A stretch of 64,000 bases of DNA from OMII01 sp947467385. GTDB lineage: Bacteria > Bdellovibrionota_C > UBA2361 > OMII01. The translations under genes were made by a program, and so were the position numbers. The DNA is taken from the NCBI GenBank assembly GCA_044360075.1, contig JBIKLA010000010.1, positions 52,868 to 116,867 on the forward strand. The letters are read 5' to 3'. Position 1 is the first letter of the stretch; every line of letters starts with the position of its first letter. Positions 36,071 to 43,987 of the stretch are shown one piece after another. The notes below the pieces were generated by a model. The model searched no databases, was not told the DNA's origin, and worked only from the letters and a program-made list of their open reading frames with translations.

Positions 36071-36973
36071 CTACACGGCCTTAAGCCGCTCTCGGCGCGG
36101 ATCCCCGTCGTTTGCGGCTGACTTCAGAAGCTGCCGCGCCTGCGCCAGGTCGCTTTCGCGCTTGTCGAGCAGCATGCGAAGGCGCCCGATCTGGTTCTCG
36201 ACCTCCCTCAGCGTGTCGCGCACCTCATCACCCTCTTTCCGCGCCTTCTCAAGAAGAAGGTCGGCCTGTGCCTCCGACATGCCGTTAACGATAACGCCGA
36301 TAAAGAGGTTTAGGACGATCATCGTGCCGAGCAGGATGAAGCTCACAAAGTAAAGGGGCGCAAGGACCGGGTACGCCGCCTGCTGCGGAGCCAGGACATC
36401 AACCCATCCCTCAAGCGTCAGCACCTGAAAGAGGGTCATGCACGACGCCCCGAGTGAGCCAAAGCGCTCCGGGTCGGCCGACGCAAAGATTGTGACTCCG
36501 ACAACACCGTAGACGTAAAAAACTATAGAGAGAAGAAGACCGACGTAGCCCATCGAGCTGAAGCTTTTGAGGAGCGCCTCAATCAACAGCTGAAGGTTCG
36601 GAAGGAAGGACACTACCCTCAGGGCCCGCAGGACTCGCGCAAGCCGGGCAACGGCTGAAAGTGCCCCCACCGCAGGAATAAAGCACAGGGCGACAACGAT
36701 AAAGTCAAAAGTGTTCCAGCCTGAGGCAAAGAACGCGGGCCAGCGCTTGCCGTACGCGCCAAGGCGCATGACCAGCTCAAGCGCGAAGAACCAGATAATC
36801 CCCTCTTCGAGGACATCGAGAGGCTGGCCGTATTGGGCCTGCATCGTCGGGCTGGTCTCAAGCCCGAGGAGGACTGCCGAGATCCCAATTAAGATCAGGC
36901 AGGTGGTCTTGAACCATGACGACTCAACTAGTTTGCCGAGGGCTCGATTCTCGTATTGCTGAACTGCTTCCAT
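36071..36973 (-). CDS. voltage-gated cation channel, single-repeat (BacNav/BacCav-like)
   Basis: Six membrane helices (S1-S6) and a C-terminal coiled coil, as in tetrameric NaChBac-type channels. S4 carries four Arg at every third position (RLARVLRALR), with counter-charges in S2 (ALELVMRL) and S3 (NTFDFIVV). The pore loop reads LTLEGWVDVL. NaChBac-type sodium channels have TLESW; Gly after the Glu is found in repeat I of animal calcium channels (TMEGWTDVL). S6 (ILLGTMIVLNLFIGVIVNGM) leads into a heptad-like tail (residues about 235-290). The ATG at 36973 has GGGGGA upstream; the frame stays open to 37252 but that part looks non-coding. Confidence 0.9.
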   Translation of the reverse strand: MEAVQQYENRALGKLVESSWFKTTCLILIGISAVLLGLETSPTMQAQYGQPLDVLEEGIIWFFALELVMRLGAYGKRWPAFFASGWNTFDFIVVALCFIPAVGALSAVARLARVLRALRVVSFLPNLQLLIEALLKSFSSMGYVGLLLSIVFYVYGVVGVTIFASADPERFGSLGASCMTLFQVLTLEGWVDVLAPQQAAYPVLAPLYFVSFILLGTMIVLNLFIGVIVNGMSEAQADLLLEKARKEGDEVRDTLREVENQIGRLRMLLDKRESDLAQARQLLKSAANDGDPRRERLKAV

Positions 36974-37276
36974 GCTCCATCCCCCACATACCTGAAGAGC
37001 TGATTTACGTTGCGCCGCCGTGAAGGCTGGCGAGCCATAATAATAAAGCTGTGGGAAGAAAAAAGCTACTGTGGGTAGTGGGGCCAGATAGCTATGGTTT
37101 TTCTGGAGTCTGTTTTTAGAATGGAGCGATATGCGGACGTTTGCGGGGATGGCGCCGGGGACGTGCCGACCCATGTGTCCGGGGGAACTAGCCCGTATCC
37201 CCCAAAGACATCGGGCCCCAGCGCCAACTTCCGTGTCGGCACTGGAGCCCATCCGTCAGGGCAATCGCCCGTCGCT

Positions 37277-38137
37277 TTAGCTGAGCAGCTTAAGCGCGAG
37301 AGCCGGAGCCTGGTTCGCCTGCGCGAGAACCGCCGCTCCTGCGTTCTGCAGGATGGTCAGTCTCGTCAGGTTTGCCGCCTCCTCTGCGATATCAAGGTCG
37401 CGGATTCGGCTTTCGGCTGCCGCGAAGTTCTCGCGGGCGACCCCGAGGTTGCTGATGGCCAGCCTGAGCCGAGACTCTGTGGCCCCCAATCCACCTCGAA
37501 CCTGGGCGACGGACTGGATCGCCGCGTTCACGGCGTCGAGGGCATTCCGCGAGGCGCTCTGGCTCAAATCCAGCGTGTTGTCGCTGATTGAGTAGGTGAG
37601 CGCCGACGTGCCGGCCGCCGCAAGGCCGATTCCCGCCAGAGTTCCCAGCACGTTCGAGAACGATATCTGGGAATTCGAGGTCGAATCAAACCCTACCTGC
37701 ACCGTCACAGTGCCGCTGCTCGACAGGATCTTAACCCCGTTGAACTCGGTCGTCTGCGCGATGCGCTCGATCTCGGAGCCAAGCGCCGAGAACTCACTCT
37801 GAAGGGCCGAACGCTGGATCGCCGAGAACGTGCCGGTTGCAGACTGCTCCGCGAGCTCTGCGAGGCGTGCAAGCACACCTCCAATCTCGCTTAGCGCCCC
37901 GTCTGCAATCGCCACGGTGGAGATGCCATCGTTCGCGTTTCGTACGGCAACTTGACCCACGCGAATCTTGGACCTCAAATCATCCGCGATAGCGAGACCT
38001 GCTGCGTCATCGGCTGCCGAGTTGATTCGAAGACCCGAACTTAACTTCTCGTAGGTCTTGTTGATGGCCAGGTCAGTGCGACCAAGCCGGGTTTGTGCCC
38101 GAAGGGACACAATATTGCTGTTTAACGTAATAGCCAT
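37277..38137 (-). CDS. flagellin
   Basis: Flagellar filament subunit. The N-terminal D0/D1 helices (NKTYEKLSSGLRINSAADDA, then VRNANDGISTVAIADGAL) and the C-terminal helices (ESRIRDLDIAEEAANLTRLT to the Ala/Leu end) are complete. At 286 residues it has only a small central domain, so the filament surface should be simple. AAGGAGGAATAAGTC precedes the ATG. It is the downstream member of a tandem pair, about 620 bp from the other flagellin and clearly divergent in the centre. No export or hook genes are in the window. Confidence 0.95.
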   Translation of the reverse strand: MAITLNSNIVSLRAQTRLGRTDLAINKTYEKLSSGLRINSAADDAAGLAIADDLRSKIRVGQVAVRNANDGISTVAIADGALSEIGGVLARLAELAEQSATGTFSAIQRSALQSEFSALGSEIERIAQTTEFNGVKILSSSGTVTVQVGFDSTSNSQISFSNVLGTLAGIGLAAAGTSALTYSISDNTLDLSQSASRNALDAVNAAIQSVAQVRGGLGATESRLRLAISNLGVARENFAAAESRIRDLDIAEEAANLTRLTILQNAGAAVLAQANQAPALALKLLS

Positions 38138-38421
38138 GACTTATTCCTCCTTGAACAACAATGGCACTATGTAACGGTTTCCCGTCCGCAGCGGCGCAGG
38201 CACTAGTCCTGCCCCGAGTGTGCGTGCCGATCCCCCAAACAGCGCATCCCTGCTCCGCTTGAGTTATGGAGGAGTACGAAATCAGGACTTCAAAGGACCA
38301 CAGGGGTAACTTCTACAACCGAACTTCGGTACTGCCTTTACTGCAACACCACAACTGCTTCAAAGGGTGCTACGGCAGTCGGCATTTTTTTCTTGAGGGT
38401 GTTTTTTCGTGTCTCATAACC

Positions 38422-38467
38422 CCCCGCGACGCCTGCGATATTTGGCATTTCGGCGGGGCTTTTTTTG
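38422..38467 (+). terminator. terminator-like hairpin with seven-T run, plus strand
   Basis: CCCCGC (38422-38427) pairs with GCGGGG (38453-38458), with a further GCC/GGC pair inside, followed by CT and a run of T. It has the form of a plus-strand intrinsic terminator, but no plus-strand gene is recognised upstream. It may end an unannotated transcript, or its presence opposite the flagellin leader may be coincidental. Confidence 0.5.
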
Positions 38468-38524
38468 CGCCGCTAAGAAACAGCGGCTCAGAATTCGCTC
38501 GCGTGCCTTGGGCTTAGGCGCACT

Positions 38525-38553
38525 AAAAGGGGTGCGGGAGAACCCCGCACCCC
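38525..38553 (-). terminator. hairpin with TTTT, minus strand
   Basis: Arms GGGGTGCGGG (38529-38538) and CCCGCACCCC (38544-38553) make a perfect 10-bp stem; reading on the minus strand, TTTTAGTG follows. It lies four nt after the structured element at 38558-38671 and may terminate a small RNA or act as its expression platform. Confidence 0.6.
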
Positions 38554-38557
38554 ACGA

Positions 38558-38671
38558 CAAAGGACTTACCACATTCCGGAGACTAACAGCGTGAGCCGTC
38601 CCGGCAACCGCTCCTGAGCGCTCGAGTGAGCAACTCCCGGCCCGGCTCAATCCGGGGCAGGAAGTCCTTTG
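38558..38671 (-). ncRNA. candidate structured RNA between the flagellin genes (unidentified)
   Basis: A nested set of helices closed by a perfect 10-bp pair, CAAAGGACTT (38558-38567) with AAGTCCTTTG (38662-38671). Inside are CCGGA (38576-38580) with TCCGG (38651-38655), TGAGCCG (38592-38598) with CGGCTCA (38643-38649), CCGG (38601-38604) with CCGG (38637-38640), and GCTC (38610-38613) with GAGC (38628-38631). The minus strand is favoured because a terminator-like hairpin follows at once. It does not match any riboswitch, 6S, 4.5S or tmRNA pattern I know. Both the strand and the RNA nature are inferences. Confidence 0.35.
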
Positions 38672-38710
38672 CCTTCAGGAACAAAACTTCAAGAATCAGC
38701 CCCGTTGCGG

Positions 38711-38750
38711 GGAAAAAAGAGGGCGGCTACCCGTTGCTGAGTAGCCGCCC
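38711..38750 (-). terminator. intrinsic terminator of the upstream flagellin gene
   Basis: On the minus strand GGGCGGCTAC and GTAGCCGCCC (38721-38730 with 38741-38750) form a perfect 10-bp stem with a ten-nt loop, followed by TCTTTTTT. It lies eight nt after the flagellin stop codon and is a textbook intrinsic terminator. Confidence 0.9.
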
Positions 38751-38757
38751 CGCCTCA

Positions 38758-39621
38758 CTATCCACGAAGGAGCGCGAGGGCAAGCTGTGGCTGGGCGTTC
38801 GCCTGGGCGAGCACCGCAGCGCCAGATTGCTGCAGAATGTTCAGTCGAGTCAGTTCGGCTGCTTCCTGCGCGACGTCAATGTCGCGGATGCGGCTCTCAG
38901 CGGACATGAAGTTCTCACGTGCCACAGAGAGGTTATTGACCGCAGTAAGCAATCGCGACTCAACTGCTCCGAGTGTTCCCCGGAGAGTGGTAAGCGACGT
39001 GATGGCGCTGTTGACGCCCTCGAGCGCAAGCCGCGCAGCCGACTGGGACAGGTCTGTCGAGTCAGCCGCGATCGAGTACGTCAGGGCAGACACGCCAGCG
39101 CCTGCGAGGCCGAGACCCGCAAGAGTTCCAGTCAGCTGGTTTATTACGATCTGGGACGTTGACGCCGCATCGAAACCAACCTGAAGGGTAATCTGCGAAT
39201 TCCCGGACAGAAGCGCCACTCCGTTGAACGTAGTCGTCGTTGCGATACGCTCAATTTCGGAGCCAAGCGCCACGAACTCGTTCTGCATCGCAGAGCGCTG
39301 CTGAACCGAGTACGTACCGTTTGCAGATTGCTCAGAAAGCTCCGCAAGTCGAGCGAGCACACTGCCGATCTGGCTTAGTGCACCGTCAGCGATGGAGATC
39401 GTCGAAATACCATTCTGCACGTTGCCGATGGCGGTGCTCGCCACCCGTGCGTTGGTCTTCAATGACTCCGCAATCGACAAGCCTGCAGCGTCGTCGCTTG
39501 GCCTGTTGATGCGCTGACCGGAGCTCAATCGAGCGTAAACGTTCGTGAGTTGGTCGGATGAAGCACCTAGGAGTCTCTGTCCACGAAGAGACGCCAGGTT
39601 TGAGTTAATGGTTATGGCCAC
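38758..39621 (-). CDS. flagellin
   Basis: Second flagellin, 287 residues. Both conserved ends are complete: VYARLSSGQRINRPSDDAAG and NVQNGISTISIADGAL at the N-terminal side, ESRIRDIDVAQEAAELTRLN and a Gln/Ala/Leu-rich end at the C-terminal side. The central region is short and differs from that of the neighbouring flagellin, so the two are old paralogues or serve different roles in the filament. The start is GTG at 39621 with AAGGAGG eight nt upstream. A strong terminator follows the stop. Confidence 0.95.
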   Translation of the reverse strand: MAITINSNLASLRGQRLLGASSDQLTNVYARLSSGQRINRPSDDAAGLSIAESLKTNARVASTAIGNVQNGISTISIADGALSQIGSVLARLAELSEQSANGTYSVQQRSAMQNEFVALGSEIERIATTTTFNGVALLSGNSQITLQVGFDAASTSQIVINQLTGTLAGLGLAGAGVSALTYSIAADSTDLSQSAARLALEGVNSAITSLTTLRGTLGAVESRLLTAVNNLSVARENFMSAESRIRDIDVAQEAAELTRLNILQQSGAAVLAQANAQPQLALALLRG

Positions 39622-40141
39622 AGTTATTTCCTCCTTGAAATATTCGGTGTTTCCCCATCAATCCTTTGACGGGAGCCCTCAAGCTATTCGCAATTGAGCT
39701 ACAACACCGACCGTACCAGTTACCGCTTTCGACGGGCCTGCCTTTGTCGAGAAGGCCCCCTACAACGGAAACAGCTACGAGAAATGTTTACTTCCGGAAC
39801 GCGATTGTTTGGTTACTGCAACTGCAAAGTGCACAGCGGAAAACTGCAACAGCTGCTTACGGCTACGGGGAGCGTGTCCCCGATGGAGATAGTTACGGCT
39901 CGTTGGCCAAAGACCTTTAGCACTTTATGAAAGGCTGATTTTAACATGTGTTATCAATACGTTGCGAGAGTCCGTGGCGCTCCATCACGGCACTCTCGGC
40001 GCTTAACACAGGCGCGCGTGGGTCTGCCGCAAAACGAAATGATTTTCCACTCGCGCTCACCCGCCAGCTTTGTTACCAATACAGGTACTATGCCGGCGTT
40101 GGCCGTGCGTTGAGTGTATCGCTTTAAGGTACTGTCCAGGT
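39622..40141. other. divergent spacer upstream of the second flagellin
   Basis: A 520-bp gap between the flagellin gene (minus) and the lipoprotein gene (plus). Besides the flagellin ribosome-binding site, it contains TTACTGCAAC at 39813-39822, about 190 bp before the flagellin start; the same 10-mer occurs at 38338-38347, about 200 bp before the other flagellin start. I found no convincing sigma-28 or sigma-54 promoter and no gene. Confidence 0.45.
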
Positions 40142-40579
40142 ATGCGCATCATAAAGGTCTTTTCAGCCTCGCTTGCCCTCGCCCTCTCGCTGGGCGCGTG
40201 CGACCAGAATAACAACAACCAGCTTTCGGGCACCGCCACCGGCGCGCTCGCTGGCAGCGCCCTCGGCGCGGGCCTTGGCGCCATCGTCGGCCACCAAACG
40301 GGACACACGGGCGGCGGCATCGCCATCGGCGCAGCAGCCGGAGCGCTCGGTGGCGCCATGATCGGATCACAGGGTGACACTGCAGAGTCGCGCGCACGTG
40401 CGCAGGACGAGCAGATTCGCCGGCAGAATGAGGAGATCCGCCGGCAACAGCGCGAGATCGAGGAGATTCGCCGCAGCCAGGGACGGGACAGCGGCTACTA
40501 CGACAATGGCCCTGACAACGGCTACCGCTACAACCCGCCGCCACCTCCACCGAACGGATATAACAACTCGCGCTACTAA
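40142..40579 (+). CDS. glycine-zipper outer-membrane lipoprotein
   Basis: A lipoprotein signal peptide (MRIIKVFSASLALALSLGAC, with Cys at residue 20) is followed by a glycine-zipper region (GALAGSALGAGLGAIVG and AIGAAAGALGGAMIG, about residues 32-80) of the type that inserts into or associates with the outer membrane (SlyB/YMGG-like). Then come a charged helix rich in Arg, Gln and Glu (RRQNEEIRRQQREIEEIRR), probably coiled coil, and a Tyr/Asn/Pro-rich end. The ATG at 40142 is chosen because the signal peptide begins there. It may respond to envelope stress, by analogy only. Confidence 0.75.
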   Translation: MRIIKVFSASLALALSLGACDQNNNNQLSGTATGALAGSALGAGLGAIVGHQTGHTGGGIAIGAAAGALGGAMIGSQGDTAESRARAQDEQIRRQNEEIRRQQREIEEIRRSQGRDSGYYDNGPDNGYRYNPPPPPPNGYNNSRY

Positions 40580-40589
40580 GCTGTAGTGG

Positions 40590-41120
40590 GAAGGGTAAGG
40601 ATAAGGGAGCCCGAGCACATCCCCCTCCCCATCCTCCCTCTCCCTCCCCCTCCCCGTAAACGTGAACGTGAACCTTCCCCTACCCGTGTGCGGGTACGTT
40701 CACGGGTATGTTCACGTGCACGTTCAGGGGTACGGGTACGGGTACGGGTACGGGTAGGGGTAAGGGGAAGGGTAAGGATAAGGGAGCCCGAGCACATCTC
40801 CCTCCCCATCCTCCCTCTCCCTCCCCCTCCCCGTAAACGTGAACGTGAACCTTCCCGTACCCGTGTGCGGGTACGTTCACGGGTACGTTCACGTGCACGT
40901 CCAGGGGTACGGGTAGGGGTAAGGGGAAGGGTAAGGATAAGGGAGCCCGAGCACATCTCCCTCCCCATCCTCCCTCTCCCTCTCCCTCCCCCTCCCCGTA
41001 AACGTAAACGTGAACGTGAACCTTCCCGTACCCGTGTGCGGGTACGTTCAGGGGTATGTTCACGTGCACGTTCAGGGGTACGGGTAGGGGTAAGGGGAAG
41101 GGGAAGGGTACGGGTAAGCC
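40590..41120. repeat. long tandem repeat, three units of 159-177 bp, strongly strand-skewed
   Basis: Units begin near 40591, 40768 and 40927, and a degenerate end lies near 41104, giving spacings of 177, 159 and 177 bp. Each unit has a G-rich part (AAGGGTAAGGATAAGGGAGC), a pyrimidine tract of over 40 bases (CCCTCCCC-type), an inverted-repeat core around GTACCCG-TGTG-CGGGTAC with flanking GTGAACGTGAAC and GTTCACGTGCAC arms, and a GGGTAC hexamer run (five copies in unit 1). Long open frames on both strands are consequences of the repeat. It lies between the lipoprotein and thiolase genes. Confidence 0.9.
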
Positions 41121-41148
41121 TAAGGGTAAGAGGATGAATGAGGCGGCT

Positions 41149-42399
41149 CTACTCCACAGAAACCGCAACCGCAGCGCCAGCACCACCAGCGGCACACACG
41201 CTGATAACCCCGCGCTGCCCTCCCCTCGCCCGCACTGCCTGGCAGGCGTTAATAAGGAGCCGCCCTCCCGTTGCCGCGAAGGGGTGCCCCAGGGCAATCG
41301 AGCCGCCGAAGATGTTTATCTTCTCTTCGGGGATCTCGCCGAGCTTGGGCGAATTCGGATAGCGCGACCAGCCGTCACGCCACACCTTCATGTTGCACAG
41401 CACCTGGGCGGCGAACGCCTCATGAAACTCAAACGCATCGATGTCGGAGATCTTCCACCCCACCCGGGCACAGAGCTGCGGCAGCGCCAGCGCCGGAGCC
41501 ATGAGAAGCCCGTCGCCGGGCGGGACGGACGCAAACTGAATCGCCTCTATGAAGCCCAGAATATCTCGGCCCTGGTCGCGCGCGGCCTTCTCGGACATGA
41601 GACACACCGCCGACGCGCCGTCGGTCAGGGCGCTTGAGTTTCCGGCCGTAATAGTCCCGCGCGCGCTTCGGTCAAAAACGGGCGGAAGGCTTGCGAGCTT
41701 CTCGATTGAGGTGTCCGGGCGAATGAGGTTGTCCTCGGCCACATCCCCAAGCGCAAGGATCTGCGAGGCAAGTACCCCCTCGTTTTTTGCGATGGCGGCG
41801 TTGGCGTGGCTGCGTAGCGCAAGGGCGTCTTGGTCGGCGCGGGAGATCTGGAACTCCTGCGCCATGAGCTCGCAGTGCTGGCCCATGGTGAGCCCCGTTG
41901 AGGGCTCCTTGGGGCTTGGCGCCTGAGGCGCCAGGAACCCTGGCCGGAACTTTGAGAGCATGGCGAGGCGCTGTCCGAGGGTCTTGGCCTTCGCCATCGA
42001 GATAAAGAACCGCTCGCCCTTGCGCGGAAAAGTTAAGGTCGGCTGCGACATCGACTCGCTGCCACCCACGAGCGCGCACGAGATACGGCCCGCACGGATC
42101 GAGTCAGAGGCGGCGTTGGCCGCAAGAAGCCCGGTAATGCAGTTATTGGCGATAAAATGACCGTTGATCGACTTGGGCAGCCCGGATCGCAGAATGATCT
42201 CGCGGGCCAGATTGGGGTAGCGCGGGTCGAGCAGCACCGTGCCGAAGTAGAGCTCCTCGATGCGGGCGGCATCGAGCCCCAGCTTTTCAACGCACCCGAC
42301 CACGACATGCTGGCCAAGTTCAAGCGCCGAGTACCTCGACAACACCCCGGCTGCTTTGACGAACGGCGTGCGCACGCCCCCTACTATCGCTACCCTCAT
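41149..42399 (-). CDS. thiolase family protein (acetyl-CoA acyltransferase)
   Basis: Cleaves or condenses acyl-CoA thioesters. The nucleophile Cys is in NNCITGLLAANAA near residue 87, a context like that of FadI-type thiolases; the His in FHEAFAAQVL and the C-terminal GHPFAATGGRL and VCAAGGAGAA segment complete the active site. The length of 416 aa is normal. The ATG at 42399 (MRVAIVGGVRTPF) is chosen; the open frame extends 50 codons upstream into a terminator. No 3-hydroxyacyl-CoA dehydrogenase partner is adjacent. The stop lies next to the long repeat. Confidence 0.9.
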   Translation of the reverse strand: MRVAIVGGVRTPFVKAAGVLSRYSALELGQHVVVGCVEKLGLDAARIEELYFGTVLLDPRYPNLAREIILRSGLPKSINGHFIANNCITGLLAANAASDSIRAGRISCALVGGSESMSQPTLTFPRKGERFFISMAKAKTLGQRLAMLSKFRPGFLAPQAPSPKEPSTGLTMGQHCELMAQEFQISRADQDALALRSHANAAIAKNEGVLASQILALGDVAEDNLIRPDTSIEKLASLPPVFDRSARGTITAGNSSALTDGASAVCLMSEKAARDQGRDILGFIEAIQFASVPPGDGLLMAPALALPQLCARVGWKISDIDAFEFHEAFAAQVLCNMKVWRDGWSRYPNSPKLGEIPEEKINIFGGSIALGHPFAATGGRLLINACQAVRARGGQRGVISVCAAGGAGAAVAVSVE

Positions 42400-42485
42400 A
42401 CGTGGCCCCCATTGAACATCCCCTGAAATGTAGCCTATGGTCGCGGGTCGCCCTAGAGCCAAAAATGAGGTCCGTAGCCGGGCAC

Positions 42486-42532
42486 AAAAAACGAGGGAAC
42501 GGCACCCGAAACTGTTCTCGGGCACCGTCCCC
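42486..42532 (-). terminator. intrinsic terminator after the radical-SAM-like gene
   Basis: Arms at 42495-42509 and 42518-42532 form a 15-bp stem (three G-U pairs on the minus strand) with an eight-nt loop, followed by TCG and six T. It lies 26 nt after the stop of the gene at 42559-43419 and ahead of the thiolase gene. Confidence 0.88.
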
Positions 42533-42558
42533 CGCTTGCGCAACCTCATGCGCCTCCC

Positions 42559-43419
42559 CTAGACGCTTCCGAAGAGCTTAATCTGCCGATCCGGCGGAGC
42601 CATCATTGCCGGGTGCACAAGCCGCTCCTCGGCCATAGTCTGCACGGCCTCCACTAGGGGCTGGTGCGAGTCGTGACGCAGCCAAAAGAACTGCCTGTCC
42701 TGGGCGAGCTTTCGCGCCAGCGGCGAGTTCGTGCGCCCAGGGCCGCTGGCCTGCAGGACCGAGCGGATTGAGACGTAGTCGGCGTTCTCGCACAGCTCCG
42801 CGGCGAAGGCCTTGGCACTGTTGCGCCAGTCCCCGTAGGGGAGGATCGGTGACACCTGAATCCCCACCCTAAGCCCAAAGCGCCTCAGGGCCCGAACGGT
42901 CTTCCATCGCTCGTCGACGGTGGGAAGTTCGGGGGTATAGCGGCGGTGGATCTGCTCAAGCGGAGTCTCGATGCCCACCGTAACGCAGGTAGTCTCGCGA
43001 GCGCGCTTGAGCATCGGAAGCCCGATAACGACCAGCGGCGAGCGTGTCTGAATGACGAGCCGGCCTGGCTGGTAGCGATCAAAGAGCTCCAGGAACTTCA
43101 TGCTGGTTGCGAACTTCTCGTCGAAGGGGTGAAACGGGTCAGTGGTCACGCCAAAGATGACGGTAGCCCGCCGCAGGTCCCCCTTCTCGGAGAGCCTTTC
43201 GAGGTGCCGCTCCAGGTCAGCCAGAGGCTCGCCAGAGCGCATAATGTATCGGCTTCTTAACGGTATTGAGGTCTTCCGTTCGCCCTCAATCTGAAGGTCG
43301 AGGCCCGCCCCGGATGGGTCTATCCGTCCGATCGATATGCCTCGTGCGTAGGAATCAACTACAAGAACCGGGTACGGAGACTGCGTGATCGCTGGGCGCC
43401 CGTTGTGTCGTTCGGTCAT
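42559..43419 (-). CDS. radical-SAM-fold protein lacking the Fe-S cysteine motif (SPL/Rv2578c-like)
   Basis: Residues about 85-230 resemble the spore photoproduct lyase-like radical SAM group: VIFGVTTDPFHPFDEKF, VIQTRSPLV, VTVGIETPLEQIHRRYTPE and VGIQVSPILPYGDW follow the order seen in that family. The N-terminal CxxxCxxC loop that binds the 4Fe-4S cluster is missing; the only cysteines are in TTCVTV and ELCENA. The protein may be a non-catalytic paralogue, or may work with another cluster. Length 286 aa. It has its own terminator, and no family partner is adjacent. Confidence 0.65.
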   Translation of the reverse strand: MTERHNGRPAITQSPYPVLVVDSYARGISIGRIDPSGAGLDLQIEGERKTSIPLRSRYIMRSGEPLADLERHLERLSEKGDLRRATVIFGVTTDPFHPFDEKFATSMKFLELFDRYQPGRLVIQTRSPLVVIGLPMLKRARETTCVTVGIETPLEQIHRRYTPELPTVDERWKTVRALRRFGLRVGIQVSPILPYGDWRNSAKAFAAELCENADYVSIRSVLQASGPGRTNSPLARKLAQDRQFFWLRHDSHQPLVEAVQTMAEERLVHPAMMAPPDRQIKLFGSV

Positions 43420-43987
43420 AGGTCTTTTCTCTCCCGTCCCGCTTCGATTCCTTCCGCCTTGTGCGGCTGGTACCGAGCTGGACTTTAACTCTCTTAAACA
43501 TATGAAGCCGGAAATCGCGATTTAGGTTCAAACAACTTAAAGCTAACCAGGTTTTCCCATGGCCTGGGAAGGTTCCTCCCCCCTTCACCCCCCCTTCCTC
43601 CCCCGGTTTGGGCGGTACAGCAGGGTTTAAGCGACTTCAGGTCGGGGGCGAGGCTTTAGCCGCCCTCTCGATGGTGCTGATATAAGTTAAGGGTAATTCG
43701 GTTTTTGGGCCGAAAAGTTGCTTTTTTTAGGGCCCGGAGCAGCCTGAGCGGCCAGCGCCGAGCCCTGCCTTGAAGAGTTAAGAAACGGGGATTTACTTGG
43801 TTGGGGTGGTGTTTAATAATTCCCTGGCGCACAGGAGCTGGCCCGGTTTCGGGGTGGCTTGATGTTGTGGCCCGGGGCTGTAAGGTTAGGCTCTCCTTCG
43901 CCGGTTTAGACTAAGCCCCCCTTATGGGGCGCAACCCCGCGGGTGGTTGGAGCTAGACCCTCAACGCGTTTTTTTGGGAGTTTCATT
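43420..43987. other. spacer upstream of trxA, no gene seen
   Basis: A 568-bp region between two divergent genes. It has a C/T-rich tract around 43575-43605 on the plus strand, T-runs near 43700-43730 and a small GGGG-CGCAA-CCCC hairpin just before trxA. A weak TTTACT/TAATAA pair 16 nt apart near 43793-43820 could be a promoter for trxA. Nothing coding is supported. Confidence 0.4.

Larger units (their letters stand above)
38138..38757. other. inter-flagellin region with several strong hairpins
   Basis: A 620-bp gap without a supported gene. In minus-strand order it holds the terminator of the upstream flagellin gene (38711-38750), a nested structured element (38558-38671), a hairpin with a short T-run (38525-38553), a small hairpin CCGCT/AGCGG near 38471-38487, and then the long upstream region of the downstream flagellin. 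On the plus strand a terminator-like hairpin lies at 38422-38467. Short frames here are unsupported, since they run through these hairpins. Confidence 0.6.

Noticed and set aside
38266..38517. 83-codon plus-strand frame beginning MEEYEIRTSKDH
   Set aside because: It runs straight through a terminator-like hairpin with a T-run and has no family resemblance.
39622..39660. Sigma-28-like boxes (CAAAGGAT and CCGAATAT) just before the second flagellin
   Set aside because: The -10-like box is only a few bases from the ribosome-binding site, so a transcript from it would lack a usable leader.
40586..41297. Long open frames on both strands across the 40.6-41.1 kb repeat (Arg/Val-rich and Pro/Leu-rich products)
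   Set aside because: They arise from the stop-free tandem repeat itself, are of low complexity, and overlap each other and the thiolase end.
43793..43820. TTTACT/TAATAA promoter for trxA
   Set aside because: Only a partial consensus match; mentioned in the spacer entry but not called as a feature.
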